This document shows positions 8,538 through 17,457 of a stretch of DNA of 56,122 nt, piece by piece. A program made the position numbers and the translations under genes. Position 1 is the stretch's first letter, and every line of letters starts with the position of its first letter. Source of the DNA: Hyphomonas sp. BRH_c22 (GTDB lineage Bacteria > Pseudomonadota > Alphaproteobacteria > Caulobacterales > Hyphomonadaceae); NCBI RefSeq assembly GCF_000961795.1, contig NZ_LADU01000137.1, positions 1 to 56,122 of the forward strand, in the 5' to 3' direction. The notes beneath the pieces were generated by a model that saw only the letters and a list, made by a program, of their open reading frames with translations, had not been told where the DNA came from and did not search any database.

Positions 8538-9719
8538 ATGAAACAGCGCGCTTTGGCCCCGGTGTTAAGGACCGTTGCCCTTGCGGCAATGATGATCATG
8601 TCTGCACTGTTCGCGCCGGCGGCATTTGCCGAGAAGTATGCTTCGATTGTGGTCGACATGGACACGCACGAAGTGCTTCACGCCCGCAATGCCGACGAGA
8701 CCCGCTATCCGGCATCACTGACCAAGGTCATGACGCTCTACATGCTGTTTGACGCGCTTGAGGCGGGCGAGCTGACTCTCGACGAACGCCTGATGGTGTC
8801 CCGGTTTGCCGCAAACCAGGCCCCATCGAATCTCAAGCTCCGTCCGAATTCATCCATCACTGTGCGCGATGCCATCGGCGCCCTCGTCACCAAGTCGGCC
8901 AATGATGTTGCCGTGGTCGTCGCCGAGCGTCTCGGCCGCACCGAAACCCGCTTCGCCCAACTGATGACCGTCAAGGCAAAAAGCCTCGGGCTGGAAAACA
9001 CGCGGTTCACCAATGCGTCGGGGCTGCCTGACACACGCCAGGTCTCCACCGCCCGCGACCTCGCGATCCTCGCCGAGGCGATGATCACCAATCACGGCGC
9101 CTCCTATCATTATTTCACGACCCCGCGCTTCAGCTGGGGGGGCAAGACCTACAAGAACCATAATGAGCTTCTGACCAGCGTGGACGGCGTTGACGGCATC
9201 AAGACCGGTTACACCCGCGCGTCGGGTTTCAACCTTATGACCTCAGCCAAACGCGATGGCCACCGCATCATCGTCATCATGCTCGGCGGCAGCACATCCA
9301 AGTCGCGCAATGCGCATGTCACAGCCCTCGTCGAGGCCGCTTTCGATTCCTACAAGATTCCGGATGATCCAGAGGATCCGGACCGCCGCATCCAGATCGC
9401 CTTCTCCGCCTTCAATGGCGGATCCGGGCCGAACCCCGATGCCGCTGCAGAACCCATGCTCAACGGCCAGCGCCTGAGCGTTGCGACGACCGCCAAGGCG
9501 ATCAAGTTCAAGACCCTGCCAGCGCCGGAACTCGAAGCCGAACCGGACGAAGAAGAGCTCCAGGAAATCCTGGTTGCCGATGCAGGAAAGACAGTCCCTG
9601 CAGAATTCGAACAGGGTGACGCCACCCCGACAAGCTTTGAAGGCGCAACAGTCGTCATCCCGGCAGGCCGGCCCGCCTTCACGGTGAGCGAATACGAAGC
9701 CCGCCAGTTCGGCCAGTAG
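8538..9719 (+). CDS. dacA: D-alanyl-D-alanine carboxypeptidase (PBP5/6 family)
   Basis: A periplasmic, low-molecular-weight penicillin-binding protein that trims the terminal D-Ala of peptidoglycan stem peptides. The 393 residues have a Sec signal peptide (cleavage predicted after Ala31 in PAAFA-EKY) and all three active-site motifs: SxxK at Ser60-Lys63 (SLTK), SxN at Ser120-Asn122 and KTG at 222-224. The C-terminal 100 residues are Pro/Glu-rich and less conserved; an amphipathic anchor is not obvious. A GGAGGT sequence precedes the ATG. It is probably monocistronic. Confidence 0.92.
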   Translation: MKQRALAPVLRTVALAAMMIMSALFAPAAFAEKYASIVVDMDTHEVLHARNADETRYPASLTKVMTLYMLFDALEAGELTLDERLMVSRFAANQAPSNLKLRPNSSITVRDAIGALVTKSANDVAVVVAERLGRTETRFAQLMTVKAKSLGLENTRFTNASGLPDTRQVSTARDLAILAEAMITNHGASYHYFTTPRFSWGGKTYKNHNELLTSVDGVDGIKTGYTRASGFNLMTSAKRDGHRIIVIMLGGSTSKSRNAHVTALVEAAFDSYKIPDDPEDPDRRIQIAFSAFNGGSGPNPDAAAEPMLNGQRLSVATTAKAIKFKTLPAPELEAEPDEEELQEILVADAGKTVPAEFEQGDATPTSFEGATVVIPAGRPAFTVSEYEARQFGQ

Positions 9720-9809
9720 AAATGCAGCCGCGCTGATCGCATCGCCAGGACTTGACGAACACTCCCAATCGGGCAGACGCCTCTGCGTAAAGCTTCCAGG
9801 GAGTCGCTG

Positions 9810-10772
9810 GTGAAAACCGAGACAGAGATCGAACTTGCGCGCAATGTCATCCGCATCGAGCGGGACGCGCTGGAGAAACTCGAAGCCGGTATAGACGAAT
9901 CCATCGTCCGCGCCGCCGATACGATCATGGCAACTGATCGTTACCTGATCGTCGCGGGTGTCGGAAAATCAGGCCATATCGGCCAGAAACTCGCGGCCAG
10001 CCTCGCGTCCACCGGTACGCCATCCTTCTTCCTTCACCCCACCGAAGCCAGCCATGGCGACCTCGGCATGATCGTTCCGGGATCTGTCCTGCTCGCCATC
10101 TCCTATTCCGGCGAAAGCCGCGAGATGGTCGACCTCTTGCGCTATTGCCGGAGCAATTCCATCCCTGTCATTGGCATGACACGGGCGGCGGACTCGACGC
10201 TCGGCCGCCTGTCGGACGTGCTGCTCCTCCTGCCCACCGTGCCCGAAGCCTGCCCGAACGGCCTCGCCCCCACCTCCACCACCACCATGGCCCTCGCCCT
10301 CGGCGACGCCCTCACCATGCTGCTCATGGACCGGCGCGGGTTCAGCCGGGAAGACTTTGGCAGCCGCCATCCGGGCGGCAAGCTCGGTCGTTCCCTGCAA
10401 ACCGCGGGTGACTATGTCGCCGATCGGCCGGGCGATATTCCCGTGGTGACGACAGATGCCAGCGTGCAGGACGTGATCCTTGCCGTATCCGAAGGCCGCA
10501 AGGGCTGCGTTGCGGTTCTGGGGCCTGACGGTCGCATCGTCGGCATGGTCACCGATGGCGACCTGCGCCGCGCCATGCTTGCCGGAAAGCTCGGCGGCGA
10601 TGCATCATCGGTGATGACGCCTGGTCCGCGCACTGTCGCCCCGGACGAACGCCTCGCCGTGGTGATCAAGCGCCTCAGCGAGCACCGCATTTCCAATGCG
10701 TTCGTCGTGGAAGACGGGCGCCCGATCGGCATTGTCGACATGAAGGACCTGCTCGCCGAAGGCTATGTATGA
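9810..10772 (+). CDS. kdsD: D-arabinose-5-phosphate isomerase
   Basis: Interconverts ribulose-5-phosphate and arabinose-5-phosphate, the first step of KDO synthesis (also called KpsF/GutQ). The 320 residues hold a SIS sugar-isomerase domain (about 38-180, with VGKSGHIGQKLAASLASTG, the His/Asp block HGDLGM and ISYSGES) followed by two CBS domains (about 205-320, with VTDGDLRRA and IGIVDMKDLL). The start is GTG at 9810, preceded by CCAGGGAG. It is not linked to the usual kdsC/lptC genes here. Confidence 0.93.
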   Translation: MKTETEIELARNVIRIERDALEKLEAGIDESIVRAADTIMATDRYLIVAGVGKSGHIGQKLAASLASTGTPSFFLHPTEASHGDLGMIVPGSVLLAISYSGESREMVDLLRYCRSNSIPVIGMTRAADSTLGRLSDVLLLLPTVPEACPNGLAPTSTTTMALALGDALTMLLMDRRGFSREDFGSRHPGGKLGRSLQTAGDYVADRPGDIPVVTTDASVQDVILAVSEGRKGCVAVLGPDGRIVGMVTDGDLRRAMLAGKLGGDASSVMTPGPRTVAPDERLAVVIKRLSEHRISNAFVVEDGRPIGIVDMKDLLAEGYV

Positions 10773-10799
10773 GGCCACCTCTTCTCCGAAGCGGCCCGG

Positions 10800-10842
10800 C
10801 TGGATCAGAGTGCTGATTCGAAGAATCAGCACTCTGATCCAG
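10800..10842. repeat. 20-bp perfect inverted repeat
   Basis: CTGGATCAGAGTGCTGATTC at 10800-10819 is exactly complementary to 10823-10842, with a GAA loop. It is followed by AATTTCTT. It sits between the convergent kdsD and DUF4386 genes, so it may work as a terminator, but its length and perfection also suit a dispersed palindromic element. Confidence 0.8.
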
Positions 10843-10857
10843 AATTTCTTATTGGTC

Positions 10858-10900
10858 GCGGCGTGTCCCCGAAAACCGGGTCCACTTTTCGGCACGCCGC
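10858..10900. repeat. Alphaproteobacterial palindromic (REP-like) element
   Basis: GCGGCGTG (10858-10865) pairs with CACGCCGC (10893-10900), and CCGAAAA (10869-10875) with TTTTCGG (10886-10892). The core CCCCGAAAACCGGGTCCAC followed by TTTTCGG is the intergenic palindrome seen in many alphaproteobacterial genomes (recalled from general knowledge). It lies 15 bases from the 20-bp palindrome. Confidence 0.7.
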
Positions 10901-10990
10901 TCTAAACCTCGAACCCGTCGCGACCTGGTCACGCCTTGAACCCAGCTTCCGTCACCGGACGGCCACGCCGCGCCGGGCACTTGTGCTGGA

Positions 10991-11740
10991 TCAGGCCCGC
11001 TGCACCTCGGCGCGCGCCATCCAGGTCTCTTTGTTCAAGCCCGCGATCAGCAGCCAGAAGGTCAGGCCCGCCTCGCCTACAAGGCAGGGCAGCATGATCC
11101 AGGGGAACAGGCCCGATGCAAACGCCGGCGACAGGATACTGAGCACACTGTTCGCGACATAGCATAGACCGGCGAGCACGATGAGGGCACCCAGTACGCG
11201 GGGCAGGAAACCTGAGCGATAGATCAGATAACCTTTGAACAGGCAGCTGATCCCGAACGCGAACAGGCTGATATCATAGGTCTGGCCGTGAAGCTTGATC
11301 GCGAACAGGGTCGCCGCCTCGATCTGCTGCTGTCCGAAAGCCTGCAGGTAGTCCCCGCCTCCCAGCAGCATCAGCGGCGCCAGGAGCAGAACGGACTTGA
11401 AACCCGCGATCGCGGTCGAGACAAGGTGGAAGCCGGCGCCCAGCAGCGCCAGCCGGCGGCTCACCGGCTTCAGCAGTTCATACAACAGCAGGGCCACGAA
11501 TATGTCGGCCGCCAGCATGAACAGTTCCGCTGTCAGCCCGATGCGCCAGAGCGATTCCGCGCCGGTGATATTGGCGGCGGTTGCAGCCGCGTCGCCAGAA
11601 TTTACCAGTGTACCCCGAACGAAGGCTTCCGCAAATATCCCCGCGACGATGATATAGAGATAGAAAGCACCGGTCAGGCGCGCCAGCGCGACCGGATTGT
11701 CCCGCACGCGGCGGGTCATGTGTGTTTCGGGCGTGGCCAT
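10991..11740 (-). CDS. DUF4386 family integral membrane protein
   Basis: A 249-residue hydrophobic protein with about six or seven membrane segments. The N-terminal block PVALARLTGAFYLYIIVAGIF and the later LPRVLGALIVLAGLCYVANS are typical of DUF4386, a family of unknown function. ATG 11740 is chosen because GAGGGA lies 7 bases upstream; the longer in-frame extension has no family resemblance. No operon partner is evident. Confidence 0.75.
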   Translation of the reverse strand: MATPETHMTRRVRDNPVALARLTGAFYLYIIVAGIFAEAFVRGTLVNSGDAAATAANITGAESLWRIGLTAELFMLAADIFVALLLYELLKPVSRRLALLGAGFHLVSTAIAGFKSVLLLAPLMLLGGGDYLQAFGQQQIEAATLFAIKLHGQTYDISLFAFGISCLFKGYLIYRSGFLPRVLGALIVLAGLCYVANSVLSILSPAFASGLFPWIMLPCLVGEAGLTFWLLIAGLNKETWMARAEVQRA

Positions 11741-11874
11741 TATGTGTCCCTCGAGTATCTGAAGATATCGAAAAGCGATAAAGCACGCCGCTCCCTCTGT
11801 AAACTGCTCCTGGAGGAAAAACGGCGGCGGTCCTGCCTGGGACCGCCACCGCAATCTGTTCAATCGGTCCGGAC

Positions 11875-12690
11875 TTACTTGACCAGTTCGAACTGGATAT
11901 TGACGCGGGCCGTATAGCCGACCTCACCGCCCGAAATCGGGGTCGAGGCATCCATCATCATTTCCTTGCTGCGAGACATCATCGCCATTGGCTGCGGGCT
12001 GTAGTCGCCGCCTTCGGAGATGGTCACGATCCGGCCGACCTTCATGCCGGCAGCCGACGCGTAAAGTTCCGCACGCGCGATCGCACTCTGCACCGCCAGG
12101 CGACGGGCTTCAGCGCGGACTTCATCGTCATTGTCGAGCGCAAAGCTGATGCCTGAGAATGTATTGCCGCCAGCCGAGACGAGGCTGTCCATCGTGGCGC
12201 CAAGACGGTCCAGGTCGCGCACCTTTATGGTCAGCTCGTTTGACGCGGTATAGCCGTCCAGGCGCTGCTCACCGCGCGTGCGGCCCTTGCCTTCATCGAT
12301 TTCGACATAGGTGTAGCGCGGCTGCAGGGAGAAGTTCGACGTCTGCATGTCCTTCTTCTCGATACCGGCTTTGGCCAGCGCATCGAAGACGCCCGTCATG
12401 GCATTGGCCTGCTGCTGCATGGCGGCCTGAGCGGTCTCGGCATCAGCCTGAACACCGGCGGTAATGAACGCAATGTCGGGCGCGCGCATGACTTCGCCTT
12501 CAGCGGAGATGTCGAGCGTCGTCTCGGGCTGGATCGAATTGTGATTCATCGCGGGGTGTTCCATCTGCGTCATCGAGGCCGTCTTCGCCGTCGTCGGCAT
12601 TTGCGCACAGGCGGCTGGCGCCAGCGCAAGCATGCAGGCACCCACCGCAACGATCAGTGATTTTTGTTTCAACATGTTCAAAAGATCCAT
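11875..12690 (-). CDS. SIMPL domain (DUF541) periplasmic protein
   Basis: An exported protein of the SIMPL/DUF541 family (271 aa from ATG 12690). It has a Sec signal peptide (LIVAVGACMLALAPAACA, then QMPT), a Met/His-rich stretch just after it (residues 30-52, including TQMEHPAMNHN), and the conserved core from LDISAEGEVMRAPDIA through LDGYTASNELTIKVRDLDRLG to GGEVGYTARVNIQFEL. The Met/His-rich patch could bind metal, but that is a guess. A second start at 12675 is nearly as likely. Family members are linked to envelope and oxidative stress; the molecular role is unknown. Confidence 0.75.
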   Translation of the reverse strand: MDLLNMLKQKSLIVAVGACMLALAPAACAQMPTTAKTASMTQMEHPAMNHNSIQPETTLDISAEGEVMRAPDIAFITAGVQADAETAQAAMQQQANAMTGVFDALAKAGIEKKDMQTSNFSLQPRYTYVEIDEGKGRTRGEQRLDGYTASNELTIKVRDLDRLGATMDSLVSAGGNTFSGISFALDNDDEVRAEARRLAVQSAIARAELYASAAGMKVGRIVTISEGGDYSPQPMAMMSRSKEMMMDASTPISGGEVGYTARVNIQFELVK

Positions 12691-12772
12691 TTCGGTTAAA
12701 AGCCTTGTCTCCCAAAGGATTAAGGCACCAAGACGGCAAAAGTTGCACGCTGAATGAAATTTTGCCGCCCGG

Positions 12773-13792
12773 TCAGGCCGGACCGAACCCGTTCGGATTC
12801 CGGCTTTGCCACGCCCACTGGTCGCGGCACATATCATTCAGGCCATATTCCGCCTGCCAGCCCAGAAGGCTCTCGGCCTGGCTCGGATCGGCCCAGAAGG
12901 CGGCGATGTCACCATTGCGCCGCGGCGCAATATTGACCGGCACGTTTCGACCGCTGGCCTTTTCGAACGCCTGAACCAGTTCCAGCACCGATGTTCCCTG
13001 TCCCGTGCCCAGATTCACCGTGATCGCGCCCGGCTCGCGCTCGAAGCGCGCCAGCGCCAGGACATGCGCGCGCGCAAGGTCAACCACGTGAAGATAGTCA
13101 CGCACGCCTGTGCCGTCGGGCGTATCATAGTCATTGCCGAACACGTTCAGCGCCGGTCTGCGGCCAACCGCCACTTGCGCCACATAGGGCATCAGATTGT
13201 TGGGCACTCCGTGCGGGTCCTCGCCGATCTCGCCGCTGGCATGTGCGCCAATCGGGTTGAAATAGCGCAGGATCGCCACGTCGGTCATGCCGCCCGACGC
13301 CACAAGGTCATTGAGCATCTGCTCGACGGCCAGCTTGGTCTGGCCATACGGACTGGTCGGGCTCAGCGGGTGGTCTTCGGTATAGGGCAGGAAGACAGGC
13401 TCGCCATAAACCGTTGCGCTGGAACTGAAGACGAAGCGCTTCGTTCCGGCTTCCATCATGGCCGTCAGAAGGCTGTGCGAGCCCATCACATTGGCGCTGT
13501 AATAGTCGAGCGGCCTGGCGACGGAATCGCCCACCGCTTTCAAGCCGGCAAAATGGATCACCGACTCGCAATCATGCTTTTTCAGAATTTCGGCGATACG
13601 CGCCGTATCGCGTATGTCCGCTTCATAAGACGGCAGTTCATGATTGGTCAGGCGCCGCACACGGTCGAGCGCGGCCGGACTGCTATTGACGAAATTGTCG
13701 ACGACGACAGGTGAGTAACCGTGCGACAGCAGTTCGACGCAGGTATGCGTGCCGATATATCCTGCCCCACCTGTCACCAATACCTGCTTCAT
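12773..13792 (-). CDS. galE: UDP-glucose 4-epimerase
   Basis: Interconverts UDP-glucose and UDP-galactose (or the GlcNAc forms) for surface polysaccharide. A 339-residue extended short-chain dehydrogenase: NAD-binding GGAGYIG (8-14), VVVDNFVNSS, the catalytic Ser in FSSSATVYG and YxxxK in SPYGQTKLAVEQ, then RYFNPIGAHASGEIGEDP. The full length equals E. coli GalE. AAGGG precedes the ATG. It marks the left end of the polysaccharide island and is followed, on the opposite strand, by a tRNA gene. Confidence 0.95.
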   Translation of the reverse strand: MKQVLVTGGAGYIGTHTCVELLSHGYSPVVVDNFVNSSPAALDRVRRLTNHELPSYEADIRDTARIAEILKKHDCESVIHFAGLKAVGDSVARPLDYYSANVMGSHSLLTAMMEAGTKRFVFSSSATVYGEPVFLPYTEDHPLSPTSPYGQTKLAVEQMLNDLVASGGMTDVAILRYFNPIGAHASGEIGEDPHGVPNNLMPYVAQVAVGRRPALNVFGNDYDTPDGTGVRDYLHVVDLARAHVLALARFEREPGAITVNLGTGQGTSVLELVQAFEKASGRNVPVNIAPRRNGDIAAFWADPSQAESLLGWQAEYGLNDMCRDQWAWQSRNPNGFGPA

Positions 13793-13950
13793 AAGCTCAC
13801 CCTTGCAGACGCCGATTACCGATTCAATACGCTTTCAGTCGCGTCCGGCGCTCAAAGCTCGATCACCCGCCGCAATGCAATTTCATGACCAAAACGCGTG
13901 AAATGCGCCATTGCCACAGGTGGTCCGCATGCGTAAACGGGAGGATCAGT

Positions 13951-14024
13951 GGGCCTGTAGCTCAGTTGGTTAGAGCGGACCGCTCATAACGGTTTGGTCG
14001 CAGGTTCGAGTCCTGCCGGGCCCA
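13951..14024 (+). tRNA. tRNA with anticodon CAT, probably tRNA-Ile(k2CAU)
   Basis: A full cloverleaf: acceptor GGGCCTG with CGGGCCC, D-arm GCTC...GAGC, anticodon stem GACCG/CGGTT with loop CTCATAA, variable loop TGGTC, T-arm GCAGG-TTCGAGT-CCTGC, discriminator A at 14024. CCA is not encoded (CTGGAC follows). CAT could be elongator Met, initiator Met or the lysidine-modified Ile tRNA. The TTGGTCGC segment after the anticodon arm resembles tRNA-Ile2, so I favour Ile decoding AUA after TilS modification. An initiator is unlikely because the acceptor starts with a G-C pair. Confidence 0.85.
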
Positions 14025-14039
14025 CTGGACATGCGGCCC

Positions 14040-14996
14040 TCAGCCCATGACCCGGATCTCTTCCTCGAAATAGGCAATCGTCGGCTTCAGGCCGTCATCA
14101 AGATTAACCGTTGGCTCCCAGCCGAGCTTGTCCCGGGCCATCGTGATGTCAGGCTGTCGCTGCTTGGGATCATCCTGCGGCAAGGGGCGATTGACCAGTT
14201 TCGATTTCGAGCCCGTCAGCTCGATCACGCGCTCAGCCAATTGGCGGATGGTAAACTCGCCCGGATTGCCGATATTCACCGGTCCGGTAAATTCCGGTCC
14301 CGTCCCCATCAGTGACACCAGGCCCATCACGAGATCGGACACATAGCAGAAGCTCCGCGTCTGGTTGCCATCGCCGTATAGCGTGATGTCTTCGCCTTTC
14401 AGGGCCTGAACGATGAAGTTCGATACAACGCGCCCGTCATTCGGATGCATGCGCGGGCCATAGGTGTTGAAAATCCGTGCGACCTTGATCTCGACCTTGT
14501 GCTGGCGGTGATAGTCGAAGAACAGGGTCTCGGCGCAACGCTTGCCCTCGTCGTAACAGCTGCGCGGGCCGATCGGATTCACATTACCCCAGTAGTCCTC
14601 GGTCTGCGGGTGGATCACGGGATCGCCGTACACTTCGGACGTTGAAGCCTGCAGGATACGGGCGCGGGTGCGTTTGGCGAGGCCCAGCATGTTGATGGCC
14701 CCGTGCACGCTGGTCTTGGTCGTCTGGACAGGATCAAACTGGTAATGGATCGGGCTCGCCGGGCAGGCGAGATTGTAGATCTGGTCAACTTCCACAAAAA
14801 GCGGGAACGTCACATCGTGACGCATCACCTCGAACTTCGGATTGTCCAGCAGGTGGGCGACATTCGTCCGCCGGCCCGTGAAGAAATTGTCGACACACAG
14901 GACTTCCGCTCCGGTCTCGAGCAGTCGCTCGCACAGGAAGGAACCGATAAAGCCAGCGCCGCCGGTGACGAGGATACGAGGGACATAATGCATCAA
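14040..14996 (-). CDS. UDP-glucuronate decarboxylase (UDP-xylose synthase)
   Basis: An extended short-chain dehydrogenase of 318 residues that decarboxylates UDP-glucuronate to UDP-xylose. NAD motif GGAGFIG (12-18), [31 protein letters not shown] and the YxxxK of [11 protein letters not shown] are the UXS signature, as are [10 protein letters not shown] and GDGNQTRSF. The gene starts within the last bases of the phenylalanine hydroxylase gene (ATGA overlap), so the two are translationally coupled. It supplies a pentose donor for the island. The second Met is an equally good start. Confidence 0.93.
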   Translation of the reverse strand: MMHYVPRILVTGGAGFIGSFLCERLLETGAEVLCVDNFFTGRRTNVAHLLDNPKFEVMRHDVTFPLFVEVDQIYNLACPASPIHYQFDPVQTTKTSVHGAINMLGLAKRTRARILQASTSEVYGDPVIHPQTEDYWGNVNPIGPRSCYDEGKRCAETLFFDYHRQHKVEIKVARIFNTYGPRMHPNDGRVVSNFIVQALKGEDITLYGDGNQTRSFCYVSDLVMGLVSLMGTGPEFTGPVNIGNPGEFTIRQLAERVIELTGSKSKLVNRPLPQDDPKQRQPDITMARDKLGWEPTVNLDDGLKPTIAYFEEEIRVMG

Positions 14997-15907
14997 GTCG
15001 CCGTGCGGGCTTTTTCCGAAGGGGTCAAGAGGCCGGCTTTTCGCTTTTCGAAGTAGGCCAGCGTGCCCCGGCTGAGAACTTCATCGCCGGGGGCGATCTG
15101 GTGGGCTTCGAAATCGGGTTTGCCCTTGACGTCAGCATAGACGTTTCCGAAGTCCTTGTAGCAGGCTTCCAGCAAGGCGTCGAAACTGTCGATCACGAAA
15201 TAGGTCTGCTGGAAATCATCAATGATGTATTTCGTCCGCATGATGCGCGGCAGGTCGAACGCGATCCGGTTCGGGCTTTCGCCCTCCAGTGCGAACACGG
15301 TTTCGTTCGGGCTGGACAGGATGCCGGCCCCGTAGATGCGCAAGGCCCCTGCTTCGCGAATCAGGCCGAACTCAACCGTGTACCAGTACAGGCGCGCCAG
15401 GTTGTGCAGCTGGCCCAGTTCCATCGCCCGCTGCCCGCCCTTGCCATAGGCTTGCATGAAGTCAGCAAAGACCGGATTGGCCAGCATGGGCACATGGCCG
15501 AAAATATCGTGAAAGATGTCGGGTTCCTGCAAATAGTCGAACTCTGCTTCCGGGCGGATGAAGGCGCCCGCAGGAAAGCGCCGGTTGGCGAGGTGGTTGA
15601 AGAAGATGTCGTCAGGGACGAGCTCGGCCACCGGAACGATCCGCCACCCCGTCAGCGGCTCCAGCCGGTCTGACAGCTGGGCCATGTCAGGTATGCCCGA
15701 TGCCGACAGTTCCAGAGTCGTCATAGCATCGAGGGCAGTCTGGCAGGCTCGCCCCCGTGTGATCTCGCGCTGGCGCCGGAACAGTCTGTCCCACCGGTCA
15801 TGCTCAGCCGCTGAATAGGATCCCCAGTCCTGGTCGATCGTGAAGTCGGCCGCGCGGGGCGCACTCGCATAGCGATTCTTCGGGGGAGTCTTTGTGCTAT
15901 TGGTCAT
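14993..15907 (-). CDS. phhA: Phenylalanine 4-monooxygenase
   Basis: Non-haem iron, pterin-dependent hydroxylase converting phenylalanine to tyrosine. The catalytic core shows the two His ligands in [14 protein letters not shown] and the Glu ligand in YWYTVEFGL, followed by [10 protein letters not shown]. The 304-residue bacterial form lacks an ACT regulatory domain. ATG 15907 is chosen (CGGAAG about 7 bases upstream) over one five codons earlier. Its stop overlaps the start of the UDP-xylose synthase gene. No pterin recycling gene (phhB) is adjacent. Confidence 0.93.
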   Translation of the reverse strand: MTNSTKTPPKNRYASAPRAADFTIDQDWGSYSAAEHDRWDRLFRRQREITRGRACQTALDAMTTLELSASGIPDMAQLSDRLEPLTGWRIVPVAELVPDDIFFNHLANRRFPAGAFIRPEAEFDYLQEPDIFHDIFGHVPMLANPVFADFMQAYGKGGQRAMELGQLHNLARLYWYTVEFGLIREAGALRIYGAGILSSPNETVFALEGESPNRIAFDLPRIMRTKYIIDDFQQTYFVIDSFDALLEACYKDFGNVYADVKGKPDFEAHQIAPGDEVLSRGTLAYFEKRKAGLLTPSEKARTAT

Positions 15908-16045
15908 GGGGCGCTTCCGCAAACTGGCTCTGGCGCAACAGGAATCTCGCCAGATGCGTAATTATGCGCCCAATTGGCCGCAGATTGAACCATGCAGCCG
16001 CAAAAAAAGTTTCAAATGAAACCGAAAGTTTCCTGCTCGGTATTC

Positions 16046-17008
16046 CTATTCAGCCGCTCGGATGACTTGTCGTTCAGAGGCCACCAGGGTCGCAGGCTCG
16101 GCATGACTGACCTCGTCCTTGGGAGGCTTGGGATAGAAATAGGCTTCTTTCTGCGCCCGCGACAGGCGGCGGTGCTCGTTATGTCCACGGTATGTGCCGA
16201 GGTATTGCATGAAACGAAAGCTGACGATTTCCGGCAGATATTTGAACAAGGTCCGCTCGCCCCACGCGGAGCCCATATCATGCAGGCTGCCGGCAATGAA
16301 ATATCGCATCGCGTCGAATGCAGACACATGGACTTCCGGCATGATCGTGCGGAGGGTCAAGGCTTCGCGATAGTAACGTCGGCGGGTCTGGCCAAGGGTC
16401 TCATCATGAATGTGGACCACGGAGGCGGAGGCGACGTAACCGATTTTCCCGCCGTCGAGCACGATTTGACGGGCCAGCACCATATCTTCAAGGCCGGTGC
16501 ATTCCTCGTCAAACCGGTATCGCGCCCACACTTCAGCGCGGATGGCCGCATTTGCATTGTTGCAGAAGAAGCCTTCCTGGGGAATCCGGTCGAAAGCCGG
16601 GAAGTATTTCTCAAACAGGCGTTTCTCCGAGAAATTTGAACTTTCGTCCCCGATCTGGCGACCATAGGTATAATCGGCCTGACCATCAATCAGCGGCTGG
16701 ATCAGGGACTGAAGCCAGCCATCATGAGTCGGTATGCAGTGGGCCGAAATGAACACGAGATATTTGCCCGACGCCGCCTCGCAGCCCCAATTGATAGAGC
16801 GTCCGAAGGTGAATTCCGATTTACCAATATGGCGGATGTTGCAGCCGTGGCGCTCGGCGATCGACAGGGTCGCGTCAGTCGAACCGCTGTCGACCAGGAT
16901 GATTTCTGAAGTCAGCCCGTCCAGTTTCTGAGTTTTGCAGGCCTTCAGGGCGTCTTCGAACCAGCGCTCTTCGTTGAGCGCCCGGAACACTATACTCACG
17001 TCCACCAT
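16046..17008 (-). CDS. GT2 family glycosyltransferase
   Basis: A 320-residue GT-A fold transferase, probably rhamnosyltransferase-like and acting on a lipid-linked glycan at the inner membrane face. The N-terminal motifs are VSIVFRALNEE and ILVDSGSTDAT; the usual DxD position reads FISAHCIP, a variant seen in some rhamnosyltransferase-like members. GFFCNNANAAIR and the acceptor-site EECTGLEDM follow. There is no clear membrane segment. It stands alone on its transcript with about 450 non-coding bases upstream. Donor and acceptor sugars cannot be told. Confidence 0.8.
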   Translation of the reverse strand: MVDVSIVFRALNEERWFEDALKACKTQKLDGLTSEIILVDSGSTDATLSIAERHGCNIRHIGKSEFTFGRSINWGCEAASGKYLVFISAHCIPTHDGWLQSLIQPLIDGQADYTYGRQIGDESSNFSEKRLFEKYFPAFDRIPQEGFFCNNANAAIRAEVWARYRFDEECTGLEDMVLARQIVLDGGKIGYVASASVVHIHDETLGQTRRRYYREALTLRTIMPEVHVSAFDAMRYFIAGSLHDMGSAWGERTLFKYLPEIVSFRFMQYLGTYRGHNEHRRLSRAQKEAYFYPKPPKDEVSHAEPATLVASERQVIRAAE

Positions 17009-17457
17009 AACACCTGATCCCTTCGGCTACGAGAGCCGCTTTCTACTCTTGGACGCGCATGCCGCGCCCGCAAAGAGAAACTTCTTTTCTTGCCTCAGGC
17101 GAAAAGCTAACGCCCCTGCGAAGACCCCGTCAATCGAATAAACCGATTGTGCGTCAGAATTAAGTCATCTGCCTTGCCTATGTGGGATTGCAATCTGACG
17201 ATACTTCTTGCCCATGGCTGACCCGCTGCCTGATACCGCATCGATTGTGAAAATGGGGGCATGGTGCCCGTAACAAGGAAATCAGCGATCTGATGGACGA
17301 TTAAGCCATTCGTCATCGGCTCCACGATTAGGCAGATGATCTGGCGTTCAAAAAGAATGCCGGCTTCTTGAAGCCAGAGCCAGGCGTGACAGAGGGAACA
17401 AATCCGCAATCGGTTCGGATTTCTGTTCGACCGGACCTGCACGCTGTGCCATTTTGC
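17009..17457. other. Intergenic region without a recognisable gene
   Basis: Lies between the GT2 gene and the 3' end of fcl. I see no conserved ORF, RNA or strong hairpin. A 111-codon minus-strand frame (17107-17442) has a Cys/Trp/Arg composition unlike a real protein of this genome. The promoter of the GT2 gene should lie at its left end. Confidence 0.5.

Noticed and set aside
17107..17442. A 111-codon minus-strand frame in the gap before the GT2 gene
   Set aside because: Composition rich in Cys, Trp and Arg, no SD, no family resemblance.
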